Below are positions 23,573-33,589 of a stretch of 64,000 nucleotides of DNA, one piece after another. Location of the stretch: positions 62,001 through 126,000 of the forward strand of contig NZ_AUFZ01000001.1 in the NCBI RefSeq assembly GCF_000426765.1, read 5' to 3'. The DNA is from Vibrio litoralis DSM 17657 (lineage in GTDB: Bacteria; Pseudomonadota; Gammaproteobacteria; Enterobacterales; Vibrionaceae). The notes beneath the pieces were generated by a model. The model was not told the origin of the DNA and did not search any database. It worked only from the letters and a program-made list of their open reading frames with translations. How positions within the stretch are numbered: position 1 is the first letter of the stretch; every line of letters begins with the position of its first letter. The position numbers were made by a program, and so were the translations under genes.

Positions 23573-25948
23573 TTATTTTCTCAACGCATTGAGTTTGGCT
23601 TGGGTAATGCCAAAAATACTGCCCGTAGGATAGGTGAAATCATCTTCCAATTCTCCGGCTTCTATTCCGGTGAAAATCGACAAGGCTTGCGTCACATGCT
23701 CGATGGCCCAAATATGAAACTCGCCTTTGTGCACCGCTTCAACAATATCTTTGCGTAGCATTAAGTTATGGACATTCGATTGAGGAATGATCACCCCTTG
23801 AGTTGAACTTCTTCCTTTAATGGCACAAACATCAAAGAAGCCTTCGATCTTTTCATTCACTCCACCAATTGGCTGCGATTCACCAAACTGATTCATCGAG
23901 CCAGTAATCGCAATATCTTGTCGTAGTGGGAGTTTCGAAAATGCCGAAACAATCGCGCACACTTCTGCCATCGAGGCACTATCACCATCGACACCACCAT
24001 AAGATTGCTCAAAAGTGATATGAGTCGTCAGTGGAATTTTGGCGCTGCGGCCAAGAATCGAAGCTAGATAGGCAGATAAAATCATTACGCCTTTAGAGTG
24101 AATACTACCACCGAGATCGACATTACGTTCAATATCTAAAATATCGCCATCACCAAATGCGGTGGTAGCGGTAATGCGATTAGGTGCCCCGAACATGTGG
24201 TCGCTGGTTGATAACACCGACAACGCATTCACCTGACCAACCGCACTACCCTCAGTTTTGATCAAGGTGGTGCCATTGGTGAAAGTTTCCATCACGTTAT
24301 CTTGCAGGCGACTCACGCGCATTTGTTGGTTATTCAACGCTTGTTCAACATGCGAGGCTCGAATCAAACTCGATTTTGCGCTTCTAGCAACGTAGTTAGA
24401 CTCTCGCAATAAGTTGGCAATATGCGCCGAATGGAGCGACAACTTATTCTGATCGCCCGCGTTACGTGAGCTGTGTTCAATAATTTTAGCAATCGCTTTT
24501 TTATCGCAATGCAGCATATTGTTGTCATGCACAATGCTGGAAATAAAGCGCGCATAATGCATCTCTGCTTCTGGGGTACGCTTCATTTCATCTTCAAAAT
24601 CGGCGGTAACACGGAATAGTTCGCTGAATTCTGGATCGTAGTGCTGCAACAATTGGTAGGTGCGATAATCACCAAACAGAATGATTTTCACATCTAGCGG
24701 AATAGGTTCTGGATCCAGCGAAACTGCGCCGGTTAACGTGACCTCTTTTTCCAAGGACGTTAAGCTCAACTGGCGAGCACGTAGCGCACGTTTAATGCCA
24801 TCCCATACATAAGGTTGCTCAAGTACCTTAATCGCATCCATCAGCAATACACCGCCATTAGCTTTGTGCATGCTACCAGCGCGGATTAGCGAGAAGTCGG
24901 TAAACACGGTGCCTTTGTAGGTCGCAGTTTCCACACAGCCGAATAATGAATGATAATTCGGGTTGTCTTCTACTATGATTGGAAAGGAATCTTTAGCCTG
25001 ACTGACCAACACATTAATGGAATAACGACGCGGTAATTTGCTATCTAAAGAGGCGGAGGCAATTTCATTTTGTTCATTCGACTCTTGTAAAAACTGGTCG
25101 ACATTGTCAACAATATCTTTTTGTAGTTCGGTTAGATATTGCTTAATTTCTGGGTACTTTGAATAGCTTTTCTTCAAGGCTTTGATCAGATGAGAAAACA
25201 CTTCAAGCGCGGTTTCATCGTTAAGCTTTTTCATCTTTTCGCTAAACGCTTCTTCCCACTCCGTTAATTGACGGATCATGCCGCGCAACTGAATTTCTAA
25301 CGCGTCAATCGTACTGTGGAATTTTTCCTGATCTTTTTTGCTTAACTCAAGAAAGCTTTCTTCGGTATGGACTTCTTCTTCATTTTGCATGGCGATAAAT
25401 TCATAGTCACCTTGCAACGTAATGGTAAGACTTACCCCTTTCTCTTTCGCTATCTTGCTGATTTCTTCGAGCGCCGATTGCTGCTTTTGATTAAGCTGAT
25501 TTTTCAACTTTTCAGAGCGGGTAAAATACACTTCATTATCAAACGCCAGCGGAATCGCCTTTACCAATTTCGCCAGTAGTTTTTCCATATCTTGGCGAAA
25601 TGCTTTGCCGATACCGCTTGGCAGTTTAAGTACTTTCGGCTGGCGGATATCTTCAAAGTTGGCGACATAACACCAGTCAAACACTTGCATGTCATCAGGT
25701 TGATGGCGGTTCAGATAGCGCAAAATCATGGTGCGTTTGCCTAGGCCATTTTGCCCTGTCGCATAAATGTTGTAGCCCTTGTCTTTAATCGACATCGCAA
25801 ATTCCACCGCTTTTTGCGCGCGTTCTTGGCCAACGATTTCATCAATCGGCGTGATATCTTTGGTCGATTTACAAGGCAGCTGTTCGAGTTCAGCAGGGTG
25901 ATATAGCTTGTCGCTTGATAAGCTGAGGGAGGAAGAATACATCGTCAT
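23573..25948 (-). CDS. Lon-related ATP-dependent protease (AAA_32/LonC-type)
   Basis: A 791-residue protein with an N-terminal AAA module (P-loop GQNGLGKRT, residues 65-73), a long helical insertion (about 110-290) and a C-terminal Lon peptidase domain. The catalytic Ser657 (GVDGDSAS) and Lys700 (NEKIEG) dyad is intact. The family is larger than YcbZ/LonH and lacks the classical Lon N-domain. AGGGA lies 6 nt before the ATG at 25948, preferred to an upstream TTG at 25954. It should degrade cytosolic proteins; substrates are unknown. Divergent from the flavin reductase gene. Confidence 0.87.
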   Translation of the reverse strand: MTMYSSSLSLSSDKLYHPAELEQLPCKSTKDITPIDEIVGQERAQKAVEFAMSIKDKGYNIYATGQNGLGKRTMILRYLNRHQPDDMQVFDWCYVANFEDIRQPKVLKLPSGIGKAFRQDMEKLLAKLVKAIPLAFDNEVYFTRSEKLKNQLNQKQQSALEEISKIAKEKGVSLTITLQGDYEFIAMQNEEEVHTEESFLELSKKDQEKFHSTIDALEIQLRGMIRQLTEWEEAFSEKMKKLNDETALEVFSHLIKALKKSYSKYPEIKQYLTELQKDIVDNVDQFLQESNEQNEIASASLDSKLPRRYSINVLVSQAKDSFPIIVEDNPNYHSLFGCVETATYKGTVFTDFSLIRAGSMHKANGGVLLMDAIKVLEQPYVWDGIKRALRARQLSLTSLEKEVTLTGAVSLDPEPIPLDVKIILFGDYRTYQLLQHYDPEFSELFRVTADFEDEMKRTPEAEMHYARFISSIVHDNNMLHCDKKAIAKIIEHSSRNAGDQNKLSLHSAHIANLLRESNYVARSAKSSLIRASHVEQALNNQQMRVSRLQDNVMETFTNGTTLIKTEGSAVGQVNALSVLSTSDHMFGAPNRITATTAFGDGDILDIERNVDLGGSIHSKGVMILSAYLASILGRSAKIPLTTHITFEQSYGGVDGDSASMAEVCAIVSAFSKLPLRQDIAITGSMNQFGESQPIGGVNEKIEGFFDVCAIKGRSSTQGVIIPQSNVHNLMLRKDIVEAVHKGEFHIWAIEHVTQALSIFTGIEAGELEDDFTYPTGSIFGITQAKLNALRK

Positions 25949-26107
25949 AAGCAATCCCTACTTTAAAGTTTGTTATTAGAGAATAGCCGATTTTTGTTTC
26001 GATTTGAGTGATTTAAGTACCTTTCCTGTTTAAGCGCTCATAAAACATACAATGAAAATCATTCACTTGAACAAGTTTTTCGAACAAACTGCTCAAATAA
26101 TTATTAC

Positions 26108-26123
26108 TGTGATCTTGATCACT
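26108..26123. promoter_or_regulatory. CRP-like palindrome
   Basis: TGTGATCTTGATCACT matches the CRP consensus TGTGA-N6-TCACA except for the last base. It is 67 bp upstream of the flavin reductase start. Assignment to CRP rather than a related regulator is inference. Confidence 0.5.
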
Positions 26124-26189
26124 CTTGGTATAGTCACCATATATACTTCAAAGCACGTTCGCTTGCTGCTTTCATTAGGAATAAAAATA

Positions 26190-26846
26190 ATGACTCACCC
26201 AATTATCAAAGATTTAGAATCTCGCTACACGGCTAAACGTTATGACGCTAGCAAAAAAATCCCTCAAGAAGACATGAAAGTTTTGATGGATGCGATCCGT
26301 TTATCGGCATCTTCAATTAACTCTCAGCCTTGGAAGTTTGTTGTATTAGAATCCGATTCAGCAAAACAACGTTTCCACGATACCTTCGCCAATAAGTTCC
26401 AATTTAACCAACCGCACGCCACTACTGCATCTCATATCATTTTGTTTGCTCATAAGATGCAGTACAGCAAAGCCGATTATGAAAAAGTTATCGACCAAGG
26501 TATCGCGGATGGCCGTAATAAAGCCGAAGAAAAAGAGCAAGCGTTCGGTGCTTTCGCATTCGTTGACTTAAACACCAATGATCAGGGCTACAACGATGAG
26601 TGGACCAAATCTCAGACTTATATTGCCCTAGGTAATGCTCTGCATGTATTGGCTCGCTTAGGTATCGACTCAACCACAATGGAAGGCATCGATTCTGAGC
26701 TTATTGGTAAAGAGTTTGCTGCAGAGTTAGACGGTTACGAGTGTCATGTTGCTTTGGCGATTGGTTACCACAACCCAGAAGAAGACTACAACGCTAAACT
26801 GCCTAAATCGCGCTTATCAGCAGAAGAAGTTGTGATTACGCTGTAA
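26190..26846 (+). CDS. NAD(P)H-flavin oxidoreductase / nitroreductase (FRase I type)
   Basis: A 218-residue FMN flavoprotein of the NfsB/FRase I family, which reduces flavins, quinones and nitroaromatics with NAD(P)H; in luminous vibrios the close homologue supplies FMNH2 to luciferase. MTHPIIKDLESRYTAKRYD, SASSINSQPWKFVVLES, DSTTMEGID and YECHVALAIGYH closely match the V. fischeri FRase I sequence as I remember it. The start at 26190 (AGGA upstream) gives the family length; the extra in-frame leader from 26052 covers the CRP-like site and is not coding. No lux genes are in the window. Confidence 0.92.
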   Translation: MTHPIIKDLESRYTAKRYDASKKIPQEDMKVLMDAIRLSASSINSQPWKFVVLESDSAKQRFHDTFANKFQFNQPHATTASHIILFAHKMQYSKADYEKVIDQGIADGRNKAEEKEQAFGAFAFVDLNTNDQGYNDEWTKSQTYIALGNALHVLARLGIDSTTMEGIDSELIGKEFAAELDGYECHVALAIGYHNPEEDYNAKLPKSRLSAEEVVITL

Positions 26847-26884
26847 TGTAATCTCTTATATGCTAAATCTCTTGGAGATAGACA

Positions 26885-26906
26885 AAAGGCAGCGCTCGCT
26901 GCCTTT
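26885..26906 (+). terminator. Terminator after the flavin reductase gene
   Basis: AAAGGCAGCG (26885-26894) and CGCTGCCTTT (26897-26906) form a tight 10-bp stem followed by TTT. Confidence 0.92.
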
Positions 26907-27020
26907 TTTGTTTTACACGATCCATTCCGACAAATTCTGTCACTATCACTTTTGTTCGTTTCCATCACACCCTATACTTGCTCACAACCTCGTTAATATA
27001 TTGATAATAAAGCAGGAAGC

Positions 27021-29873
27021 ATGGGCATCTATTCTCAACTTGAGCACGCATTAGTTAAACGCATTGATAGCGAACGCATCATTACCCAACAAGATAAATG
27101 CCTTGCCTATGGCACCGATGCCAGTTTTTATCGCTTAGTGCCTAAGTTGGTGTTGAGATTAAAAGATTTAGAAGAAGTGCTGTATGCCATGCGTTGCTGT
27201 CGAACGCTTGAACTGCCCTTCACTTTTCGCGCCGCAGGTACCAGTTTATCTGGCCAAGCGGTTTCTGATTCCGTTCTTATTACCCTAACCGACAATTGGC
27301 GTATCCATCAGATTCACGATAATGGCCAACAGATCACGCTACAACCGGGTGTGATTGGTGCTGATGCTAATAAATACCTTGCGCCTTTTGCACGAAAAAT
27401 CGGCCCCGATCCGGCATCTATCAATGCTTGTAAGATAGGTGGTATCGCCGCCAACAACTCTAGTGGCATGTGCTGTGGCACCGCGCAAAACTCTTACCAA
27501 ACGCTAGAAAGCATGAAAATCGTGTTTGCCAACGGCTCGATTTTAGACACGGGTAACCCAAGTAGTGTGGAAGCCTTTAAAAAGTCCAATGTCACCTTTA
27601 TCAGTAAGATTGGCGCACTTGCCCAAGCTACTAAAGCCAATCACGAACTGGCACATCTTATTCAACACAAATATCGTTTAAAAAACACCACCGGCTATTC
27701 AATTAATGCTTTAGTCGATTTCAGTGACCCAATTCAGATCATTCAACATTTGATGATAGGTTCTGAAGGTACATTAGGCTTTATTGCCGAAATCACTTAC
27801 AACACGGTAGAAGAGCACGCTAATAAAGCCTCTGCCCTGCTGGTATTTGAAAATATTGAACAAGCCAGCCAAGCGGTAACGGTTCTATCGAATTCTCCGG
27901 TTGCTGCGGTTGAGATGATGGACGGGCGCTCTTTACGTTCGGTCGCCAATAAACCGGGCATGCCGAATTTTATTAAAGACCTAGACTTAGAAGCTGCAGC
28001 ATTATTGGTGGAGTCTCACGCCAACGACCAAGAAAAACTACAGCTACAATGCGATACCATTCTAGAGCGTGTGGCTTCATTTGAGATTATTGAGTCGATT
28101 CCCTTTACCTCCGATCCAAAAATCGTTGCAGGCTTATGGGATATCCGTAAAGGTTTATTCCCCGCGGTAGGTGCGGTAAGAGAAGCGGGCACTACCGTCA
28201 TTATTGAAGATGTGGCTTTTCCGGTAGAACACTTAGCACAAGGCGTTCGTGAACTGCAGCAGTTATTTGAAAAGTATGGCTATTCCGAAGGCATTATTTT
28301 CGGGCATGCACTAGATGGCAACTTGCACTTTGTATTTACTCAAGGATTTGAAGCGCAAGCAGAAATTGACCGCTACGGCCAATTTATGGATGACGTCACT
28401 CAATTGGTGGCGGTGAAATATCAAGGGTCTCTTAAAGCAGAACACGGCACTGGGCGCAATATGGCGCCGTATGTCGAGCTTGAGTGGGGAAAACAAGGTT
28501 ATCGCTTGATGCAAGAAATTAAGCAGTTGTTTGATCCTCAAGGGTTGTTAAATCCCGGCGTGATTATTAATGATAATCCCCACGCCCATTTAAGCGATCT
28601 CAAACCTATGCCAAAAGCCGATGATTTGGTCGACCGTTGTATTGAATGTGGTTTCTGTGAACCGGTTTGTCCTTCGCGCACTTTAAGTTTATCGCCCCGC
28701 CAACGCATTGTGCTGTACCGAGAATTACAGCAACAAAAGCGTGACGGTAAAGCCACTGCGCCGGAACTAGAAAAACTGTTTAACTACCAGGGGATCGAAA
28801 CCTGCGCCACGACAGGGTTATGTGAACAACGTTGTCCGGTTGGAATAAATACTGGCGATTTGATAAAGAAATTACGCTCCGAACGCCACACAGATAAAGC
28901 ACCTCTAATCGCTCGTTGGACTCATGAGCATTTCAGCACCTCGACAAAACTGGTTAAACATGGCCTCACCATTAACCACATTATTTCTAAATTGTTGCCC
29001 AATGCGCTGGTGTCCAAAGTCGCCAACGGTACTCGTCGACTCAGCGGCAATCGACTACCTTTATGGCTACCAGAGATCCTAAATGCTAACCATCATAAAT
29101 TACCGATGGATACTCAAAAACAAGCGCAACAAGATCTATTTAAAATCGCCGATGTTCAACACCGTAAAGTGGTTTACTTTCCATCATGCATCAGCCGAAC
29201 CTCTACATCGAATCATAATAAGCAATCACTAACAGAAGTGACGATGTCGCTGCTCACCAAAGCGGGTTTCGATATTATTTTACCTAAAGATTTGAATAAT
29301 CAATGCTGCGGCATGCCTTATAAAAGCAAAGGGTTAGACCAATTAGGTGACAGTAAAGCGAAAGACTTAGAAGAGAGCTTATGGCAAGCTAGCCATCAAG
29401 GTTTATACCCAATTTTGATGGACACCAGTCCGTGTGTGAAGCAAAGCCAAGCGCAATTTACTAAGCCACTACATCTGTTTGAGCCTTCTGAATTTGTCAT
29501 GCAGCACGTCACGCCTCATCTCAACCTAAAGCCGATTAATGAAACGGTTATGCTGCATGTAACTTGTAGTGCTCGCACACTAGGACTGGAAAGCACCATG
29601 ATTGAACTGGCACAGCGTTGCGCCAAGAAAGTGATAGTGCCTGAACATATTCAATGTTGCGGCTGGGCTGGCGATAAAGGCTTTAACACTCCAGAGCTTA
29701 ATGAAGCCGCCCTCACCCCACTTAAAGAGCAAGTACCCGTACATTGCAACCGAGGTTTTAGTAATAGCTTAACCTGTGAAATCGGGTTATCACATCACAG
29801 CGGCGTGCCATATCAATCAATTTTATATTTGGTGGATGAGGCGACGAAATCACCCTCATCCAGTTCAATATAA
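27021..29873 (+). CDS. FAD- and Fe-S-containing D-lactate dehydrogenase (Dld-II type)
   Basis: A 950-residue respiratory 2-hydroxyacid dehydrogenase, probably D-lactate to pyruvate with electrons to quinone. Order: PCMH-type FAD-binding domain (RAAGTSLSGQAVSD near residue 72; GSEGTLGF near 247), FAD-oxidase C-terminal domain (HALDGNLHF, KAEHGTGRNM), a two-cluster ferredoxin domain (CIECGFCEPVCP near 540; CATTGLCEQRCP near 595) and two CCG domains (CCGMPYKSKG near 761; CCGWAGDKGF near 878). AGGA precedes the start. Length and architecture match the Dld-II group known from Shewanella. No lactate permease is adjacent. Confidence 0.9.
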   Translation: MGIYSQLEHALVKRIDSERIITQQDKCLAYGTDASFYRLVPKLVLRLKDLEEVLYAMRCCRTLELPFTFRAAGTSLSGQAVSDSVLITLTDNWRIHQIHDNGQQITLQPGVIGADANKYLAPFARKIGPDPASINACKIGGIAANNSSGMCCGTAQNSYQTLESMKIVFANGSILDTGNPSSVEAFKKSNVTFISKIGALAQATKANHELAHLIQHKYRLKNTTGYSINALVDFSDPIQIIQHLMIGSEGTLGFIAEITYNTVEEHANKASALLVFENIEQASQAVTVLSNSPVAAVEMMDGRSLRSVANKPGMPNFIKDLDLEAAALLVESHANDQEKLQLQCDTILERVASFEIIESIPFTSDPKIVAGLWDIRKGLFPAVGAVREAGTTVIIEDVAFPVEHLAQGVRELQQLFEKYGYSEGIIFGHALDGNLHFVFTQGFEAQAEIDRYGQFMDDVTQLVAVKYQGSLKAEHGTGRNMAPYVELEWGKQGYRLMQEIKQLFDPQGLLNPGVIINDNPHAHLSDLKPMPKADDLVDRCIECGFCEPVCPSRTLSLSPRQRIVLYRELQQQKRDGKATAPELEKLFNYQGIETCATTGLCEQRCPVGINTGDLIKKLRSERHTDKAPLIARWTHEHFSTSTKLVKHGLTINHIISKLLPNALVSKVANGTRRLSGNRLPLWLPEILNANHHKLPMDTQKQAQQDLFKIADVQHRKVVYFPSCISRTSTSNHNKQSLTEVTMSLLTKAGFDIILPKDLNNQCCGMPYKSKGLDQLGDSKAKDLEESLWQASHQGLYPILMDTSPCVKQSQAQFTKPLHLFEPSEFVMQHVTPHLNLKPINETVMLHVTCSARTLGLESTMIELAQRCAKKVIVPEHIQCCGWAGDKGFNTPELNEAALTPLKEQVPVHCNRGFSNSLTCEIGLSHHSGVPYQSILYLVDEATKSPSSSSI

Positions 29874-29881
29874 ATCAATAT

Positions 29882-30280
29882 TTAATGGCTTCCGATAAGA
29901 CCTTGAAACCAATCCCATACACCAAATGAGTATTGAAAAATATCAATTCCCAACGCCGACTTGATGATGTACAAAACAAAAACGACTGAAACACAAGCAA
30001 GCGATAGGAACATTAATAGTAGTAAGGTTAAAAAGATCAATTTAAAGGGTGATTCTTTGCGACGTATCTTTCGCAAGTCTCTGCCCATTAACAAAACAAT
30101 ATAATAGCGCTTAAAGAAAAATGGGAATGTTGCTCTATAGTCTACTTTGTGATGATCACCCGTCAAGGCGAGTACCGCTTTTTCGATCGAGGTTTTAGTC
30201 TCCTCCGAAAGCTCATTAAACGCATCATCATCTAGCGCGCGATAAAAGTTTTTTAATTGTCTTGGCTGTTCAGATTTCAT
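29882..30280 (-). CDS. Small membrane protein at the end of the exopolysaccharide operon
   Basis: A 132-residue protein with a soluble N-terminal half (KNFYRALDDDAFNELSEET) and one or two C-terminal transmembrane helices (FKLIFLTLLLLMFLSLACVSVVF). A hydrophobic patch FPFFFKRYYIVLLMG precedes them. Its ATG overlaps the upstream glycosyltransferase stop by four bases, so it is the last gene of the operon. I do not recognise the family; a scaffold or assembly role in polymer production is inference from position only. Confidence 0.65.
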   Translation of the reverse strand: MKSEQPRQLKNFYRALDDDAFNELSEETKTSIEKAVLALTGDHHKVDYRATFPFFFKRYYIVLLMGRDLRKIRRKESPFKLIFLTLLLLMFLSLACVSVVFVLYIIKSALGIDIFQYSFGVWDWFQGLIGSH

Positions 30281-31383
30281 GATTTGCGTTTAACCACTTG
30301 TTGATATACTTGCATAGTTTGTTGCGCAATTAAATGCCAATCATACACCTTAAGATACTCACTATAATCCTTCTGTTCCCAGCAGCTCGCCAAATCAAGC
30401 TTTTCAGCGAGCGCTTCTACATTGCCGACTTCAAAGTAACTCTCTGAATTTAATTTCACTTCTAGATTAGCAGGAATGTCACTGACAATCGCTGGTAAAG
30501 AGAAAGACATCGCTTCCAACAAGGCAATCGGCAACCCTTCATGATACGACGGCATAATAAATAGGCGAGCTTGAGAGAACACGGCTTTCAGTTCATCACC
30601 TTTTAAAAAACCAGTAAGGATAACATTATCAGCCTCTTGAGCTTGCTGCTTTAGTTTTTCACTGTATTCACTAGGGTGATCGGTATCGCCTACAATGACT
30701 AACGTTTCGTTCGAGCCACTTAATTGATGCGCAGCAATGAGATCATGAAAACCTTTTTCCTCAACGAAACGGCCAACCGCAACCATATATTTTTTTTCTT
30801 TTAAATCAAAGCGCTGTAATGTCGAGTGAATAACATCAGAAGATACTGGTTCAGGGATCACGACACCATTGTAAATTAAATTCGCGTCCTCTCTGCCATG
30901 TTTTTGTTTAATGATATTGTTAATAACCTCTGAAATAACAATCACTTCCGAGGCATATTTTACTGCCCACTTTTCACCTAACATTAAAATATTTTTGGCA
31001 AATCCGCCCCATTTTTGGCGATCGTAATCTGGGCCATGATGTGTAAACACCACTTTCTTTCCTAGTAGACGCAATAAGGGAACTAATAGCCCTGGTCCTA
31101 TCGCATGAACATGAACAATATCTGATTTATCAAATACACTAGAGAAGGCTGCCAAGGTAGTGTGAACAATTGCTTCCAATGATTGTTTTTTAGGCGTCCA
31201 GATCGCTTTCGTTTGTACCCCTTTGTACTCTGAATTTTGGTAAGAAACATAAGGAGAACGGGCAATCACACATATCTCTGTGTCATATTGCGCTTTGATT
31301 TCAGGGTATAAGTGTTGGCAATGGCTTTCTACACCACCAAGAACATCAGGAATACCACGTGTCCCAGTTACGGTTATTTTCAT
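30277..31383 (-). CDS. Glycosyltransferase family 4
   Basis: A 368-residue GT-B retaining glycosyltransferase. The N-terminal TGTRGIPDVLGGVESH loop and C-terminal ExxE-type motif (YHEGLPIALLEAMSFSLP) are typical of GT4 enzymes that add sugars from nucleotide donors to a lipid-linked repeat unit. No signal or membrane anchor; cytosolic face. ATG overlaps the preceding gene's stop by four bases (31383-31380), indicating coupled translation. Donor and acceptor sugar cannot be read from sequence. Confidence 0.87.
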   Translation of the reverse strand: MKITVTGTRGIPDVLGGVESHCQHLYPEIKAQYDTEICVIARSPYVSYQNSEYKGVQTKAIWTPKKQSLEAIVHTTLAAFSSVFDKSDIVHVHAIGPGLLVPLLRLLGKKVVFTHHGPDYDRQKWGGFAKNILMLGEKWAVKYASEVIVISEVINNIIKQKHGREDANLIYNGVVIPEPVSSDVIHSTLQRFDLKEKKYMVAVGRFVEEKGFHDLIAAHQLSGSNETLVIVGDTDHPSEYSEKLKQQAQEADNVILTGFLKGDELKAVFSQARLFIMPSYHEGLPIALLEAMSFSLPAIVSDIPANLEVKLNSESYFEVGNVEALAEKLDLASCWEQKDYSEYLKVYDWHLIAQQTMQVYQQVVKRKS

Positions 31384-32591
31384 GATTGTGTCTCTGTTAA
31401 TTCTTGGTATAAGCCGAGTAAATCTGCTTTATGTTTACTAAGAGAATACTTTTCGATTAATCGTTGGCGAGCTTGCCTTCCCATTTTCTGAGCTTGCTCC
31501 GGATTAGTTGCCATATAATGCAACGCATCTGTCAGTGCTTGTTGGTTACCCGCTTCAAACAATAAACCTTCTTGTTGATCACGAATCTGCTCCGGTATCC
31601 CACCGATTTTGGCTCCAATAACCGGTTTACCATAAGCCATAGCTTCTAATACCGACATGGAACAATTTTCATACCATTCAGACGGTACAATCACTGCCCT
31701 TGCCTTTTTAATTAGGTTTTCTAATTCACGACCACTTTGATAACCATAAAACTCAGCAGAATCATACTCTGCGGTTAACTGCTCATACATTGGCCCAGTT
31801 CCTACTACTTTAAGAGGAAAGTCTACCGCCAATTGTTGATGGGCACTTAATAATGTTGGGACCCCTTTTTCGCTACTTAAGCGACCCACATACACAAAGT
31901 AACCTTCATCTTCTATCTCACCTTGTGCTATGTTTTCATCAATGCCATTCACTATGACTTCAGTACGCACCGTTGGCAGCTTCTGCTGTATTTTCTCGCT
32001 TAAGAAAGCACTAGGTGAGACCACGACATCTAACGCGTGGTAGTTTTTGCTCCAGGACTGATAAAGTGCCTCTAAAGACAGCAATAAGCTTTTTGAAGCG
32101 GAGCCTTCCTGACAACGATACTTAAATGCATTCCATACGGAGCCAGAGACACACGCCTCACAGACCTGACCATCTCGATACATGGTGTAATTAGGACAAG
32201 CAATTTTATAATCATGTGCCGTCAATACCGTGATGCAACCAAATTGCTTCGCGATTTTAATGATTGAAGGGGTAATTTGATGGTATATATTATGAAAATG
32301 AACAATATCTGGACGTTCTTTTTCAAGTAATTGGCTGAACTTTTCGCAAGCCTCAGAGTTATGGATAAATCGTTGAGCTGTTTTTAATTTTGCAATAATG
32401 CCCGAACCTTGGTAATAATCGACATTACTGACAAAATAGTCTGAATAATCAGAAGCCTCGTTACTTTCATGAGTCATTGAAAATTCAACAATATCAAAAC
32501 CTTCTTGGCGCAACATCTCACGCTCTTGAAAGTAGACCGTTTCCGCGCCTCCTTTCTTATAAAAGAATTTATTCACCAATAAAATTTTCAT
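31380..32591 (-). CDS. Glycosyltransferase family 4
   Basis: A 403-residue GT-B enzyme, second GT4 of the operon. Hallmarks: MKILLVNKFFYKKGGAETV at the start, FVYVGRLSSEKGV at the beginning of the C-terminal Rossmann domain, and the donor-binding region SEWYENCSMSVLEAMAYGKP. Four cysteines in a central loop (IACPNYT, CEACVSG, YRCQEG) could bind a metal, as seen in many GT4 members of this subgroup. Overlaps both neighbours by four bases. Substrate unknown. Confidence 0.87.
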   Translation of the reverse strand: MKILLVNKFFYKKGGAETVYFQEREMLRQEGFDIVEFSMTHESNEASDYSDYFVSNVDYYQGSGIIAKLKTAQRFIHNSEACEKFSQLLEKERPDIVHFHNIYHQITPSIIKIAKQFGCITVLTAHDYKIACPNYTMYRDGQVCEACVSGSVWNAFKYRCQEGSASKSLLLSLEALYQSWSKNYHALDVVVSPSAFLSEKIQQKLPTVRTEVIVNGIDENIAQGEIEDEGYFVYVGRLSSEKGVPTLLSAHQQLAVDFPLKVVGTGPMYEQLTAEYDSAEFYGYQSGRELENLIKKARAVIVPSEWYENCSMSVLEAMAYGKPVIGAKIGGIPEQIRDQQEGLLFEAGNQQALTDALHYMATNPEQAQKMGRQARQRLIEKYSLSKHKADLLGLYQELTETQS

Positions 32592-33589
32592 ACATTTTCC
32601 TGATCATTCATCACTTTTGATTCAATTTGTGCCGCAGGGTCAACGGTAGGTTGAATTAACCCGCGCACTAAGCCCGCCGAATATAAGGTTAAGTTAATCA
32701 CACTAAAACTGGCAGCAACCATAGAGCGATTTCGAATTGATTTTAAAGTGAAAAATAAAGCGAGTGGCGTTAGAAGCAGTAAACTCATTGGCCAGCTCAG
32801 TAGTATGAACCCAAGTAAAACGACCAATAAATAACTAGCAAAAATTACTTCATTTTTCACTTTTTTTACGCAGGTTAAGCAATAAGGCTGACCAAGCGAT
32901 GATCGGATTAACTCTCCCGGCCCACAAAGGTACTTACTTTTCCAGCGGCGTTTTAATAATTCAAATGTCGACAGATCATAGGAGGTATGAAAAAAATAAG
33001 GAATATCAAGGCGGTGCAGTTTAAATCCAGCAGACTGTAAACGAATACCTAATTCAGCCTCTTCATACGCATGTAAATTACGATTCGTTAAGTAGCCAAT
33101 CGTTTCAATCGCAGAACGACGATACAATCCCCCCCCAGCTAAGTGATCAACATCACCTGTTGGGTAAATAGAATTTAGACGCTGCTTTCTTGATTCAAAT
33201 TCATAATTTGACGCTTCATCCATTTCAACTCGGCCGGCAACACCCGCGTAAGCTGAATTCTGTTGTAAAAAGCTGACAGCAGAATCAACAAACCCGGCTT
33301 CTAGCTCCATATCGCCATCCAGTAATAAAAGATAATCGCCTTCACTATATTGATAGCCAAGTTGGTGTCCAATTCCACAGCAACGCTGGTGAGCATGGAC
33401 TAAGCTAACCACCGTTGCCCCCGCCTCAATCGCCACTTTTGCAGTTTCATCGGTCGATAAACTATCGGCAACAATAATCTTGTATGGGTAATGCCCCATT
33501 GCCGCTCGAACGCTTGAAATCGTTTTGGCTATGCCCGCCTGTTCGTTATAGGTTTTAATAATAACGGTAATAAAGGGCGATTTATTCAT
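32588..33589 (-). CDS. Glycosyltransferase family 2 with C-terminal membrane helices
   Basis: A GT-A inverting glycosyltransferase of 333 residues. TVIIKTYNEQAGIAKTI opens the nucleotide-binding fold, DSLSTDETAK follows, and the DxD-type metal motif is LLLDGDMELE. Two C-terminal hydrophobic helices (VIFASYLLVVLLGFILLSW region) fix it to the membrane. The start is taken at 33589 (MNKSPFITV): this gives an ATGA overlap with the polymerase gene, matching the other junctions, whereas the longer frame to 33715 would run deep into that gene. Confidence 0.86.
   Translation of the reverse strand: MNKSPFITVIIKTYNEQAGIAKTISSVRAAMGHYPYKIIVADSLSTDETAKVAIEAGATVVSLVHAHQRCCGIGHQLGYQYSEGDYLLLLDGDMELEAGFVDSAVSFLQQNSAYAGVAGRVEMDEASNYEFESRKQRLNSIYPTGDVDHLAGGGLYRRSAIETIGYLTNRNLHAYEEAELGIRLQSAGFKLHRLDIPYFFHTSYDLSTFELLKRRWKSKYLCGPGELIRSSLGQPYCLTCVKKVKNEVIFASYLLVVLLGFILLSWPMSLLLLTPLALFFTLKSIRNRSMVAASFSVINLTLYSAGLVRGLIQPTVDPAAQIESKVMNDQENV

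Noticed and set aside
29833..29862. Hairpin at the end of the D-lactate dehydrogenase gene as terminator
   Set aside because: TGGATGAGG/CCTCATCCA pairs well but lies inside the coding end and has no T tract on either strand.
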